NCBI GenBank assembly: GCA_028554755.1
Contig: JAPTOF010000016.1
Location: 11,816,001-11,880,000, forward strand
DNA length: 64,000 nt
Direction of reading: 5' to 3'
DNA from: Cordia subcordata
Taxonomy: Eukaryota > Streptophyta > Magnoliopsida > Boraginales > Cordiaceae
In this document: positions 12,640 to 24,338 of the stretch, one piece after another
Position numbering within the stretch: the stretch's first letter is position 1
Layout: each line of letters begins with the position of its first letter
Program-made: the position numbers and the translations under genes
The notes under the pieces: model-generated
The model's database searches: none
What the model was told of the DNA's origin: nothing
The model's input: the letters and a program-made list of their open reading frames with translations, nothing else

Positions 12640-12930
12640 TTTTTTTTAAGTTTGAAAATCTTTTCATTGATAAAAAAAAGAGTCCAAAGTACAATGTTCA
12701 CCCATACACCACACCGAGCAAATACACCATTACTGATACAAATCAAACATAACAAAGAAATTTAACTCACACCCAAAACCAAAATTTCTTCAACAAAAAT
12801 TTTCTTCAATTATTTTGGATAGTAAATACTGCAATTTTAGTAGTGCTTCCCTGCAATAGAGTTTAGCAATATAGTCAGTAGTTTTATTTACTTCCCTTTG
12901 CACTTGCTTAAGTTTCTAGCATCCTGATTA
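12640..12930 (-). pseudogene. 3' end of a truncated LINE (RNase H C-terminus)
   Basis: On the minus strand, about 12,915-12,840 reads QREVNKTTDYIAKLY, matching the REANxxADxLAK block near the C-terminus of plant LINE RNase H domains. It is followed by non-coding sequence and a T/A-rich run (poly-A on the minus strand) at 12,640-12,680. Only the 3' few hundred bases are present, as is usual for LINE insertions. Confidence 0.5.
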
Positions 12931-15702
12931 ATTGACAATCCTCAATCCTGATGCAATACTTTCATCAATTATCAAATTACAATAACTAACAGAACAAAAA
13001 GTAAAAAAGTTAGAAAGAATATAAAGTCTCTCTTGGTTAGGCAGATAATATCTTGGGTGCCCATGTATGTGGTAATAGATGATTATTGTATAGATAAAAA
13101 CAACTCATATACAATTTAATTTAATATACAACTCTTGTAATTAATGTATCACTATATATTGGAATACAATATAGAGAAACATTCACAGGCAAAATGTCAA
13201 CATTACATGGTTACAGAGTACATTGTTGATACTTCTGTTAGCTACTATTGCGACCTTTTTTTTTCATTTTTTTTGGTATACCTTATTTCCAAACTTTCCA
13301 TTTTCACATACACACCATGACTAACACATCTTCCTCAAGATCAACAACTATGAAATTGCCATAATCTTAACATTCAAAAGATGATTGATGATTCAATGCA
13401 TGAGGACATATTATAATATTATTTAAAAACTTCATAATAACTTGTATTTAATTATAATTCAACCTAATAAAACAAAACCATGAAAAAGAAATAATTAAAA
13501 ATAGGTTTTACAAAAGGAAAAATTAATTAAAAGCAAGCAAGAATATAGAAACTTACCTCATAAATGAGATGATTGTTGATTCATTTTTTTCCCTTTTTTG
13601 GTATACCTTTTGTCAAGACTTCTTGCAAACATTTTCTCAAACACCATGGATGACACATTTTCTTCAAAAAATTACAGATTCCTCTCAAGCACTCATTAAC
13701 ATCCAAACCCAACCAAGATCATGGTGGCTGCCTATTTTGAACCACTTTCTATTTATAATACATTTGGCTTATCGAATACAATGGCTAAGTAAAAACAATC
13801 AATGGCATCATTGGATTAAGTCAACACGTAGGCGTCTATCAAATTACATATGTTTATCCACCAAAACATCATAAAGCTATTATGGTGACTAAGACAATAT
13901 CATATGAAGACGCATGCTTTAAAACCAAAGCATGACAAATAAGTAAAGTCAAACGTGGGTATCCACTTGTTAGCAATTTAGTTGTAATATGTGGTACAAC
14001 ATAATTAGCCATTTCATTGGGTAAAATCATCTTGGTGCTCATGCACTCGTCCTAGAGGTCATAAATTGTTATGTCCCAAATACGCATTAGCGAACTATTA
14101 TGTGACAGTCCTTCTTCCCCAGTTGAAAATCAGCAAAATAAATCTCTTTTGCAGCCATTGACTGATCTAGAATAGAATTACACCCTAGAAAAATTAGCAA
14201 TAGAAAAAGTACATAACCAAATAAAATAAGGACAAGAAAACCTTTCACAATAACACACTGAATGATCGACGCGTATACTCATCTATGATAAATTGTGTTG
14301 GGAATGCCATATGAACTAGAGAGTTTGAGCTACGTTATTTATAGATGGAGACATGTTTGCAACTCATATAGCACATATGCTTTGCCAAATCTTAGGAGCT
14401 TCCACCATTGACTCAAAATTACAATGTGGCATTAAGTGTATATTAGACACGTGGGCTTGTTGAGAGGAGTTAACAACAAACGAAGGTAATTTACATGTGA
14501 CGCATTGTTCTTTGACATGAAATATGTTTCTTGTATGGTGAGGTGTAGATACGTGCTGACCATTTGTAGCTCAATAGTTGGTCTCTCAAATAATGTGGCA
14601 GTGTATCAGCATACCAACTTGGTATGACCATGTTTGTTGCTTACCATGGTGTGAAGTTTCATCAACGTGAGCACATTATATGAACTTATAGACGGGAAAA
14701 TTAAGCAAGCTGCTAAACATCATTTTACGATTATCTAAGGTAGATTAGAAATTACTCTTCAAATATTTGATTCAATATCACATAATAAAAAAGACACTAA
14801 ATAAATCAAAGTAAAAAATTCCATGTCTCATATTATATGGAAGCATTGTTCAAATCAAATTCCTATACCTTTCATTAAAACATAGGAATCAAATCACATG
14901 CACTCAATTAGAAGTCAAACTTCAAGAAGTGAAATAAGAGAAATGCAGTATCAATAGATCTACTAATCACAATGACCAATTATACATACACCTAATTAAT
15001 TTAACTAAATTAGAGCTAAAAAAAACACAAACAATAATGAGCAGTTCCCTACTTCAACAATAATATTCCATTCAAGGTTGGTGAATGAACCTTGTTGCAG
15101 TTCACCCTTAGAATATCAACAAATCCACACTTGAAAATGCAAAATTATTTCATTTAAGCATCACAAAATCTAAAGAAAAAAATTAACAAATCACATAAAA
15201 TTAATTTTATTGAAAAATCAAAGAAAACCCAATAATATAAATCTAGATTTGATCAAACCCATATGATAAAGCTAAGATCTATGGAATTAATTAACTCAAA
15301 TTTGAGGGTCACAAATACAAAAAATGGTAATAGCGTAGAGGTAGAGTTACCAATCTTGAAGGTGATGAATGTTACTAGTCTTGAAGGGTTCTGTCCAAGG
15401 AAGTAGCCTTTTAGGTGGTGGTGCTGTAGGAGGTAGCAGTCAATGGTATGGTGGTGATGGTCATGGTGTATAAGTCGTGGTGGTGGCTATAGTAGAGGTG
15501 GAAGTGAAGCTTTTGAGAGGTGGCTATGGAGCTTTTCTTTTCTATGGAAGAAAAGAATGAAGTAAGAAGGGTAATTTGGTGAAGTAGAGAGGGGTAATTC
15601 GGGAAAGGAAGTTTCATTAAACTTTTGTTGATACTGAGCGTGTCCTTTATGTGGAGCTTACAAGATTTAAGCATCAGATTTGTATCTTGTTTCTTTTAGT
15701 TA

Positions 15703-15706
<4 letters not shown>
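12931..15706. other. Intergenic DNA without a recognised gene
   Basis: No gene supported. Two related stretches, each with a GGTATACC palindrome after a T-rich run and followed by ACACCATGR(C/A)T, lie at about 13,250-13,390 and 13,570-13,700. A 101-codon plus frame at 13,569-13,874 overlaps the second and has no recognisable domain. At 15,411-15,560 the plus strand is rich in GGTGGT triplets, without a supported exon. Confidence 0.45.

Positions 15707-15783
<77 letters not shown>
15707..15783. repeat. (AG)n microsatellite
   Basis: About 38 AG dinucleotides run almost unbroken, with a single AAAG interruption near the right end. Likely length-variable between individuals. Confidence 0.95.
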
Positions 15784-16089
15784 TCTTACCATAAGAATCT
15801 TATTATAAGCTCTAAACAAGTACTATTTTTTAAAATAAGATTTGATAAGATCATAACAAACACAACATAAATAAGTATTACTTAATTTTATAGACTAATT
15901 GTGATAAACTTTGCATTTTTTTTCTTCAGACAACATCATGGGAAATTTTATTATGTCTAAAATAATTCATAGAGAAAAATCAATTTACCTAAGAAATATG
16001 TTTTACAATATATAATTTTATATTTTGTTGCATTCTAGTTGTGTATACAGTTGGATTTCAAAAAAAAAAGGGTTACCACATTTTCACAT

Positions 16090-18960
16090 TCTATTTTTCA
16101 TGTGTCTTGAAGCTAAGTGTCTTTCTAGAGAATCTACTGATAGACCGATTTCTAAAAAGGTTCTAACAAGGTAAAAAAATCCAAATTTTTTATGAAACAA
16201 TTAAAAATTATATGGTTCATGGACCATGTGGAATTTTAAAGAGAAAAGCTCTATTTATGATTGACACTAGATCAAGCATTTCCTATTGAGAGGATAACTA
16301 TTGATAATGAAGGTAATTCTACTTATAAGAGAAGAGATAGTGGCAAAACTATTAGAAAAGGTGATATTGAGCTTGATAATAGATATGTTGTTCCGTATAT
16401 TCCAAAATTGTTGATGAATATCAAGCTCATATTAATGTTCAATGGTCCAATCAATCAAGGTCCATGAATATTTGTTCAAGTATATAAACAAGGGACGTGA
16501 TCAAATCACATCTACTATGTTTTAGAAGTTAGCAAATAGGAATGAAATTGAAGTTAGTGAAATAAAACAATACTATGATTGAAGATACATATCACACTGC
16601 GAAGTTGTATGAAGAATTTTTGGTTTTGAGATTCATAAAAGAGATCCAGCAATTTAAAGGTGTCTTTTCATATTCTTGATGAGCTATGTATTGTTTTTTA
16701 GGACTGAAATCTATTGATCATATTGTTAATAAAACATTGGCCCAGATAACAAAATTTTCATCATTGATAGATTGCAACAAAACATCTCCAGAAGCAAGAA
16801 CATTGGGTTATATTAAGCTTCTGACTAAGTCTGTTTGTGATAGGAAGCATCATGTGTGGAATCCTAAACGAGGTTGGGAGACTAATTTATATTACACCTA
16901 ACAGTGGTGAACTTTGTTACATGAGGATTTTGCTAAATAAGGTTAAAGGGTGCACAAGTTCTGAAGATATTTAGATAGTTGATGTTGTGATTTATCCAAC
17001 ATATAAAGATGCATATTTTGTAATTACTTTGTTGGATGATGACAAAGAATGTGCAAGTAATCAATGAAGCATCACTGTGAAGTTTAGGAAATGTACTGCA
17101 AAGCATGTTTTGCTCATAATTAATTTCAAGTTCTTTTCAAGCCCAGAGAATATTTAGGGGAGGACATGGAAACTTCTTAGTAAAGTCATGTTATATAGAC
17201 AGTGTACAACTTTACAATGTGATGGTAAGATTATGAAGTTTCATCAATTATGTTTTGTATTTTATATTTTACCATGTAACGTTATATATTATAATATTGT
17301 ATTTTCATATTATTATTTTATTTAAAGTGTTATACTTACTTTGTAGTACTCAACATTCACTTAAGTATCCTTGATAGATTTGCAACTTGGTGATCAATTG
17401 AAATTCCTTACCCTAGGTGAAATTGAAAATTTGTTATGAGGAAATGGACAGAGCTTGAAGGATTTCCCACCACACCTGTTCTAGAGGATGTTAATCTGAT
17501 GGGTTTTCAAAATAAGATGATTTGAGATGAGCTTAATTATGATAAATCAATACTTGTAGCTGAGCATGCTAGATTATTTGAAAGCCTAAATATTGATTAG
17601 AGCCTACAAAACATTGACGTATGCAATCAATAAGGACCAGGGAATAGTATTTTTTGTTTCAGGGCATAGAGATAATAAAAAGACACATATTAGAGGATTT
17701 TGATGTAACATTAAGATCTGTTACTTTAAGTGGAATTATTTCACTGTTATACTTGGTGGTAGGACTACACATTCACGTTTTGCTATTCTATTGTGCATAA
17801 ATGAAGATTCTACATTCAATATTAAGCAAGGCATTTCATTGGTAGAGTTATTGAAAAGACCAAAGTTGTTATATGGGATGAAGCTCTTATGGTGCATCGT
17901 TCTTGTTTTGAAGCTCTCGATAAAACCCTTAAAGATGTGCTTCAGTTTTCAAATCCCAACGGTTGCAATCTCCCTTTTGGTGAGAAAATTGTTGTGTTTG
18001 ATGGTAATTTAAATTCTATAATTTATTGCGAGAGGATCTAGGACCAATATTGTAAATGCATCATTGTGTTCATTGTATTTGTGACAATATTTTAAGGTGT
18101 TGAAACTGATGAAAAATATGAGATTGATTTCATGTGCTATCAATGAAGACGCAGCTTAACTAAAAGAATTTTTAGATTGGATATTGAGCACTAGAGACGG
18201 GTCATCAAATAATTCTACTGATGTGGAATCACTTTTAGAAATTCCAAATGATATTAAAGTAAAGATTTTGTTGATCTATTAGGTTCTATTGTAGATAACA
18301 CATATCTTGATCTGGAAAACAACTTCTAGCACCAATACTTGAAATTGTTGAAAAAATCAATGATTTCGTTTGTTCCATTATCCCTAGAGAGAAACATGTA
18401 TACTTGAGCTTGGGCAGTATATGATTCCACTAAAGATAGTCAGTATGACTTATTCACTTTGGATTTCTTGAATAATATAAAGTGTTTTGGGTTACCGAAT
18501 CATGTACTAAAGTTGAAAGTTGGAGTACTTGTTATGCTTTGAGAAACATAGATCAAAATGGAGGATTATGCAATAGCACAAGGTCGAAGGTAACTCAATT
18601 AGGAAGACATGTTATTGGAGCAAAAATCTTAACTGGGTTGAATTCTAGAGACAAATTGTAAGAATGGTTCATTGCAAAGATGGTTCTTACTCGGTCAGAT
18701 TCCAATCTACCATTCAAATTGCAGAAACATCAATTTTTATTGATGGTTTCATATGCAATGACTATTAACAAGAGTTAGGATCAATCTTTATCAATCATTG
18801 GGTTATATTTACCACACATAATATTCAGTCATGGCCAATTATATGTTTTGGTTTCAATAGTTACAAACAAAAAGAGGCTTAAAATATTAATTCATAAGGA
18901 GAAAGTTATGGCTTCAAATAAAACTGTAAATATAGTTTTCAAAGAAATATTTTAAAATAT
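16090..18960 (+). pseudogene. Helitron Rep/helicase (PIF1-like) remnant
   Basis: Plus-strand fragments in several frames follow the plant Helitron polypeptide from the post-Rep region to the helicase end. In order: ELDNRYVVPYIPKLL-like (16,368-16,415); YLFKYINKGRDQ-like (16,468-16,503); HCEVVxRIFGFEIHKRDPA (16,600-16,655); GELCYMRILLNKVKGCTSSED (16,907-16,970); SLKDFPTTPVLEDV (17,453-17,494); the Walker B segment VVIWDEALMVHRSCFEALDK (17,865-17,925); and the C-terminal YAMTINKSQDQSL-like and GQLYVLVS blocks (18,750-18,860). Walker A is destroyed: GHRDNKKT stands where GxGGTGKT is expected, near 17,664. Many stops and frameshifts make it non-functional. Rolling-circle transposons of this type code for replication initiation and unwinding. 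Confidence 0.9.
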
Positions 18961-19168
18961 ATATTAGTATATCTTTTACTTTCCATTAGTTATGATCTAT
19001 ATTTCTATGTTTCATATAATGCGTAGTTTAATAACTAAATTTAATATTTTTATATTTTTTATGTGATATAAATATATTTTTGCTATTTTACCTATCTAAA
19101 TATTGTTACAATGTAGTATTGATGAGTTTTATTGCGCGTTATAAAATAGTTTTACTAATGTCACACAT

Positions 19169-19193
19169 TATGCATTGTACCAATGTATACTAG
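19169..19193 (+). other. Candidate Helitron 3' end (hairpin plus CTAG)
   Basis: CATTG-TAC-CAATG can form a short stem and is followed six bases later by CTAG and then a T, the CTRR-T pattern of Helitron 3' termini. The stem is only five base pairs and not GC-rich, and no 5' TC end was identified, so this is a weak call. Confidence 0.25.
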
Positions 19194-19267
19194 TATATAT
19201 TATGAAAGAAGATACATACTTTCTAAGTCTTTACCACATGTTAATTCCTTAAGTCCTCCAACACAAC

Positions 19268-19800
19268 ATTTCATTTTTAATAAATAAAAAATCCACATGT
19301 CAAGTTCATAAACTCTCTAATGAATCAATTAATTTTTTAGAACAACAAAGAATATCAACTGAATATATTAATTTCCATTTCTAATTAATACAAATTGTAA
19401 ATCCTATCTACTCAAGAATAATTTATCGAATTAATTTGTAACCAAATTAATCAAATGAATAATATAATGCATTAAATGTTGGAAATGAATTAAATCAATC
19501 AAGGGAATAATTTCATTTTTAATAAATTAAAATATTCACATGTCAAGTTCATAAGCTGTCTAACAAATCACTTCTTAAAATAAGAAAAATTGGGATTTTT
19601 TTTTCAAATCTGGATCAAAGAGTTTATCTATTTTTTATTTGAGGTTATGTCCAAACAAAAACCTATTACCTTAAAAATATTTTTTTTTTCTAATTAATAC
19701 AAATTGTAAATCCTATCTACTCAAAAAAATTTGCCAGATCAATTTGTAACCAAATCAATCAAACAAATAATATAATGCACTAGATGTTGAAATAAAATAA
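19268..19800. repeat. Imperfect tandem duplication
   Basis: Two phrases recur in the same order. CATTTTTAATAAAT with CACATGTCAAGTTCATAA occurs at about 19,272 and 19,513; CTAATTAATACAAATTGTA with CCTATCTACTC occurs at about 19,381 and 19,690. The different spacings (about 241 and 309 bases) show an indel in the second unit. AT-rich and non-coding. Confidence 0.7.
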
Positions 19801-19859
19801 AATTAATTAAAATAATATAGTGCATTAAATGCTACAATGGAACCAACTTAAATATATTT

Positions 19860-20040
19860 TGATAATATGCACCAGACCTCCCTGTGGTTCATCAAAAGTG
19901 TACTGAACCCCTTCGGGGTCTAAAAAGTCTCTTATAACCCCCCTATGGTCCATAAAAGTGCAGCAAACCCCCCGCCAATAAAAAATCAGTTATCTTTAAC
20001 TATTATTATTCGAAATTACTCATACTACCTTTTTCTCCTT
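19860..20040 (+). repeat. Left terminal inverted repeat of the MULE
   Basis: Pairs with 23,375-23,553. Conserved blocks include AAAAGTGTACTGAACCCC against AAAAGTGCAACGAACCCC and ATTATTATTCGAAATTAC in both. Two roughly 65-bp sub-repeats, each with an ACCCCC-type run and an AAAAGTGCA phrase, lie inside the arm. Confidence 0.85.
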
Positions 20041-20255
20041 TAGAAAATAAATGTTGCTAAAAATCTTTGGATCTTCAACTTTAATGCAAAGGCCCACACC
20101 TCCAAAATAATTTGAGGCACATCATGTACGTACTATGGTGGCTATCAACAACTTGTTGATAATCAACATCACTAAGGTACTGTGTTATTCATTAAGAGAG
20201 TGAATAAGTTATTCACTATAGATATATTGCAAACATCAATATGTTATATACCAGC

Positions 20256-22821
20256 TAATTATCTCTAGAGGAGCAAGCCTAAAGTCTTATAAGTGCACAG
20301 ATCGGTGCAATATAGTGTGTATGAGAATGAGCATCAAACCACAGGGAGGTGATTTCGTGGAAATGATCCTGTGCATGTGTGTTCTAGAAAGTGCCTAAAA
20401 AGAAACCTACTTTAACTACAAACCTGCTTTTTGGATTTAATGGGACCTCAAAGAAAAGAAATTAAACTACACTATGGGAAACAAGATTGGAAAACAAAGA
20501 GACAAATGAATCTAGAGAGAACTAACTACTGGAATGGGTTAGGGTAACTTTTGCTTACTAATGGGTGATTCTAGACTCAAATACTATGGGATTATGGGAA
20601 ATGGTTTAACTATCGGTTGCTCTTAGCTAGGTTGCTAACTTGTGCCCTAATTTATCTCTATGACCTAGGCAACGCCTCCTAGAGCTATGGTATGGTCCTT
20701 ATGACCGAGGGCCTTAGGATTGACTAGCTAGTTTCCTAAGTAATCTAGAACGAACCTACCCTAGTACCTAAACCATTGGTTAAGTTTAAAGCCAAGACCT
20801 AGGGTCGCTAAGGTTGACTAAACCTACCCAAAAACCTATTGGCTAGGTATAAAGCCAAAGAAGATCGATCTAGACTAGTCCTAAATTACGCATCGCTGTT
20901 CTAGGTTACTATAACGAGATTTGACCTATTAGCATATTCATAAATGTTCTAGGCTAAAGTGTTCATGAATAAAGGAACCTATTCAACTAACAAACATTGT
21001 CATACTCGGATTACACCATTAAAAGCAATTGGGAACCAACATGTATGTAATATTGAGGTCATATTTACTACTGGGCATGCAAACATACACATGGACATAG
21101 ATATAAGCATTACCCACTTCATATAATCCACACAAAACGTAGACATGATTATAGAATGGATTAAAAGTATTTTGTAGTAAATAGACATCAATTTATATAT
21201 ATGCTACTCATCAAGGTATTTGATCAAACACTTAGACATGAATGAGAAAATAGCCATTTGGACAATAAAATCAAAGCATATATATATATATATATTAAGC
21301 CGTCAAATCCCTTAACATAAGAGTATATAATCAACCCAATACACAAGCACAATCACCCTAAACAAATCTACTCAAACATAATATAAAATAGGATGAAAGA
21401 GAGAATAGGAAGCTCCTCTTCCATCCTAGCAAATCTTTGTAGAATTCTTGAATAAATCCTCACTCCAAAGTTACTAAATCCCTCCAAATAAGCTTGAACC
21501 TAAGCGGGAAGTATGTGAAAAGGTGTGTATGAGGTGGGTGAGAATTAGGGTAGTGTGTGAGAAATGGGTATGAAGTGTGTGTTAATTGATGATAATAAAT
21601 GCTAAAATTGGGTCCTATTTATAGGCAACAGCAGTGCTACCGGTTGACCCTACCGGCTGGCCGGTAGATAGGGGGTCGACTAGTTCTCTAAGTGGCTCTC
21701 TAGAATTACTAGCTGAACCTACCGGACCTTATGGTCAGCTAGTAGGTTTAGCTGGTAAGCTCTTCTACTCTCTAGATTTGCCGGCTAACTGATCGGTTCC
21801 TTCTTTTTTGCTTCAATCTTCATCGCCTTCAGCCTCTTCCCTACGACCCGTTCACCTTTTGTCTTCATCACCCATCATCGTGCAAGCTTTGACATTGACC
21901 CAAAACTCCTCTAATTCATCGAAAATGGACCATTAGTGTTGTATTTATCTTTAAAACTCAACTATATACAATTATCTTCGCTTAAGCCTATCTCTAGCAA
22001 ATGTTCTATACTAATGCCACTATATATGCACATAACACCTTTAAAATGTATAGAAAATACAATACACGAGCTAATTACCCTAAACAAGTCTACTCAAACA
22101 TAATATAAAATAGGATGAAAGAGAGAATAAGGAACTCCCCTTCCATCCTAGCAAATCTTTGTATAATCCTTGAGTAAATCCTCACTCCAAAGTTGTTAAA
22201 TCCCTCCATATAAGCTTGAATCCAAGTGGGAAGTGTGTGAAAAGGTATGTGTGAGCTGGGTGAGAATTAAGGTTTAGTGTATGAGAAATGGGTGTAAAGT
22301 GTGTGTGAAGTGATTATAATAAATGCTAAAATTGGGTCCTATTTATAGTCAATAGCAGTGCTACTGGATGACCTTATCGACTAGCCGGTAGATTGGGGGT
22401 CAACAATTCTCTAAGTGGCTCTCTAGAATTACCCGCTAACCTTACTTCTTAAGCTCATTTATTCTTTGGATTTGTCAGCTGACCCTACCATTTTGCTGGT
22501 AACTTTTAGGGGTTGACCAGTTCTTCTTTTTTGCTTCAATTTTCATCTTCTTTGCCTCTGGCCTTTTCCCCATGACTCATCCACCTTTTATCTTCATCAC
22601 CCATCATCTTGCAAGCTTCGACATTGACCCAAAACTTCCCTAATTCATTGAAATGGGACCATTAGTGTAGCATTTATCTTTAAAACTCAATTATGTACAA
22701 TTATCTTCGCTTAAGCCTATCTCTAGCAAATGTACTACATTAATGCCACTAGATATGCACATAACACCTCTAAAATATGTAGAAAATGCAATATAAACAC
22801 ACACCAAATCAAAGCACATCA
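20256..22821 (-). mobile_element. Solo LTR, inverted relative of the one at 10,177, nested in the MULE
   Basis: Read on the minus strand it starts TGATGTGCTTTG at 22,821 and follows the 10,177 LTR throughout, including the GCTTGCA(C/A)GATGATGGGTGATGAAG-like phrase, the CCGGTTGACC motifs, ATAAATAGGACCC and TGCATACATGT-like sequence. It ends at TAATTATCTCTA (plus strand, 20,256). Flanks are CCAGC (20,251-20,255) and CTAGC (22,822-22,826), a 5-bp target duplication with one mismatch. It is longer than its relative because its promoter half is duplicated (see 21,361-22,805). No coding content. Confidence 0.75.
21361..22805 (-). repeat. 722-bp tandem duplication of the LTR promoter half
   Basis: Two direct copies start at plus-strand positions 21,361 and 22,083, both with TCTACTCAAACATAATATAA, CTCACTCCAAAGTT and AAATGCTAAAATTGGGTCC. 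The junction near 22,065-22,080 joins a CTCGTGTATTG end to a TATTGTATTTTC start, so TATTG is shared microhomology. The copies are clearly diverged. Confidence 0.8.
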
Positions 22822-22901
22822 CTAGCTAAGCTAGTTATTTTTCTTTTAAAAAAATTCCAAAATTTTTTTCCTTCTTTAATCCCTCTAGGTTTTTTGTTAG
22901 T

Positions 22902-23201
22902 AGCGATAATGAAAATGAAGAAGAGGATAAGAGGCTTTGAATTCGCACAGGACACTAGTCGTTCTGGTGTGATGATCAAGTAAGGGAAAATGAATATTAG
23001 CAGTGGTTGCAATCTTTAAAAGCCAAGCTTGGTTTGATAACAGTGCAGAGACATGATCGGACCATTTATATAGTTCCACGCATAGAAACGCAATAGGAGA
23101 ATGATCCATATACCTTTCAAACTGTGTCTACTAGGCCACTTTGCCATCGTAAACGTGATTTCGTGATTAGAGAAGAGCACAAATTGAGATACATACTGCA
23201 G
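22902..23201 (+). pseudogene. Protein-like exon remnant captured in the MULE
   Basis: One plus-strand frame of 100 codons reads as a globular-protein segment with four in-frame stops (one TGA, three TAG). Recognisable pieces are NENEEEDKRL, SFWCDDQVREN, QWLQSLKAKLGLITVQRHDR, TIYIVPRIE and RKRDFVIREEHKLRYILQ. The mix of charged and hydrophobic residues is unlike AT-rich noise. The TGA after KRL could come from CGA by CpG deamination. A T-rich tract ending TAG just before it resembles a splice acceptor. I do not recognise the family. Its position inside MULE ends fits capture of a host exon. Confidence 0.5.
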
Positions 23202-23284
23202 TTACTCATCAATTGAACTTGCACAGGAAGAGCTTGTCATCATTGTACCATTATATATTTTAAATATAGTTAAGAGTTAAAACA

Positions 23285-23395
23285 CAAATTGTTTATAGCT
23301 TAGTTGGTTAGAATATTTGTTGTTTTAATTTGAGGTTGAGGGTTCAAATCTTTTTAACAATATTTCTTTTGTAAAAAAGAAAAGGGTAGTTTAGG
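23285..23395 (+). repeat. tRNA-like/SINE-like fragment
   Basis: TAGCTTAGTTGGTTAGA resembles a tRNA A box and GAGGGTTCAAATC, some 35 bases later, a B box. The acceptor and anticodon stems do not pair convincingly, and a T-rich run follows, so this fits a SINE head or a decayed tRNA better than a working tRNA gene. Confidence 0.4.
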
Positions 23396-23553
23396 TAATT
23401 TCGAATAATAATGATTAAAGATAACGGATTTTTTAACGGCAGGAGAATTTTATGCACTTTTATGGATCATAGGGGGTTATGAAGACTTTTTAGACTACAG
23501 AGGGGTTCGTTGCACTTTTAATAAATCACAGAGGGGTTTAGTACATTTTACCC
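23375..23553 (-). repeat. Right terminal inverted repeat of the MULE
   Basis: Reverse complement of the left arm (19,860-20,040), ending TTTTACCC immediately before the AATATATTT target duplication. Confidence 0.85.
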
Positions 23554-24260
23554 AATATATTTGGAAAGATTTAAATTCAAATAAATATTATTTTTGTTCA
23601 TACCTAACACATATCTTAATTCTTAAATAATAAAAATAGTAAAATGCATAAAGCCTTTAATTTTTCAATCAACATAAAGTTAACTGGACTCTTAATTAGC
23701 ACATTTATCCTATCCTTTAACTAAAAATTTTCCAAATTAATTTAGGTAAATTAGTAAAATGCATTATTTGATTATCAAATCTTATTCCATGACTCATTCT
23801 ATTACAACATTATTTTACCCTATTTATTTATCATTCATTTCCATAGTTGTCTCACCTTTTTTCCCATCCAAAGAATCAACTCGTTAACCAAGTTTAACAA
23901 GTATATGCTTTCTTTTTTTTCACTTACATGCATATAACTATAGTCATTAGTATCTTTTACTAGCTCCCTCATGTCAAATTAAGCTAACATATACATAAAC
24001 CAGACAAAAACATTGCTTTCATTTGCTTCACATTCTTTTGATACTAACAATAAGGTGGTATGATGATTTCCTACAATGCTTTGCTTCATAACTTCACCTT
24101 GTGGTCAACATCACTAAAACAATTCATGGTTCTGCTTTTGATATTCAAGCATGGCTATAAATTTTTTTATGCCATATAGTTGTTTACTTCGGAATATGTT
24201 AATATTTTTTCCCTTGACCACATTATCTTGAAGCATTTACATGTATTGTTGTATATCAGG

Positions 24261-24338
24261 ATGGTTATGGCTAACCGACATGACTTTGTTTATGAGATCC
24301 ATACTAGCCCAAAGGCTTAGAAGATCAAAGTAAGAGTA
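24261..24338 (+). pseudogene. Replication protein A-like N-terminal fragment
   Basis: ATG at 24,261 opens a frame reading MVMANRHDFVYEIHTSPKA, a TAG stop where tryptophan is expected, then KIKVRV. This resembles the first exon of RPA1-like OB-fold proteins (xxIxPxxxxWxIKVRVxR) that plants encode in families and that Helitrons often carry. No later OB-fold exon was recognised. Possibly part of the Helitron at 16-19 kb, separated by the MULE insertion. Confidence 0.35.

Larger units (their letters stand above)
19860..23553. mobile_element. Non-autonomous Mutator-like element (MULE), 3.7 kb
   Basis: Long terminal inverted repeats of about 180 bp define the ends: the left begins TGATAATATGCACCAGACC and the right, reverse complemented, begins GGGTAAAATGTACTAAACC. 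Both then run through CCCCT-rich phrases to TTATTATTCGAAATTAC. The element is flanked by a perfect 9-bp duplication AATATATTT (19,851-19,859 and 23,554-23,562), the Mutator superfamily length. No transposase frame is present. Inside are a solo LTR on the minus strand (20,256-22,821), a protein-like exon remnant (22,902-23,201) and a tRNA-like piece near 23,285. The captured sequence makes it a Pack-MULE candidate. Divergence between the arms suggests an old insertion. Confidence 0.85.

Noticed and set aside
13569..13874. 101-codon plus frame as a small protein
   Set aside because: Starts inside a diverged repeat unit, shows no domain or splice context.
23285..23352. Functional tRNA gene
   Set aside because: Boxes are present, but acceptor and anticodon stems do not pair.
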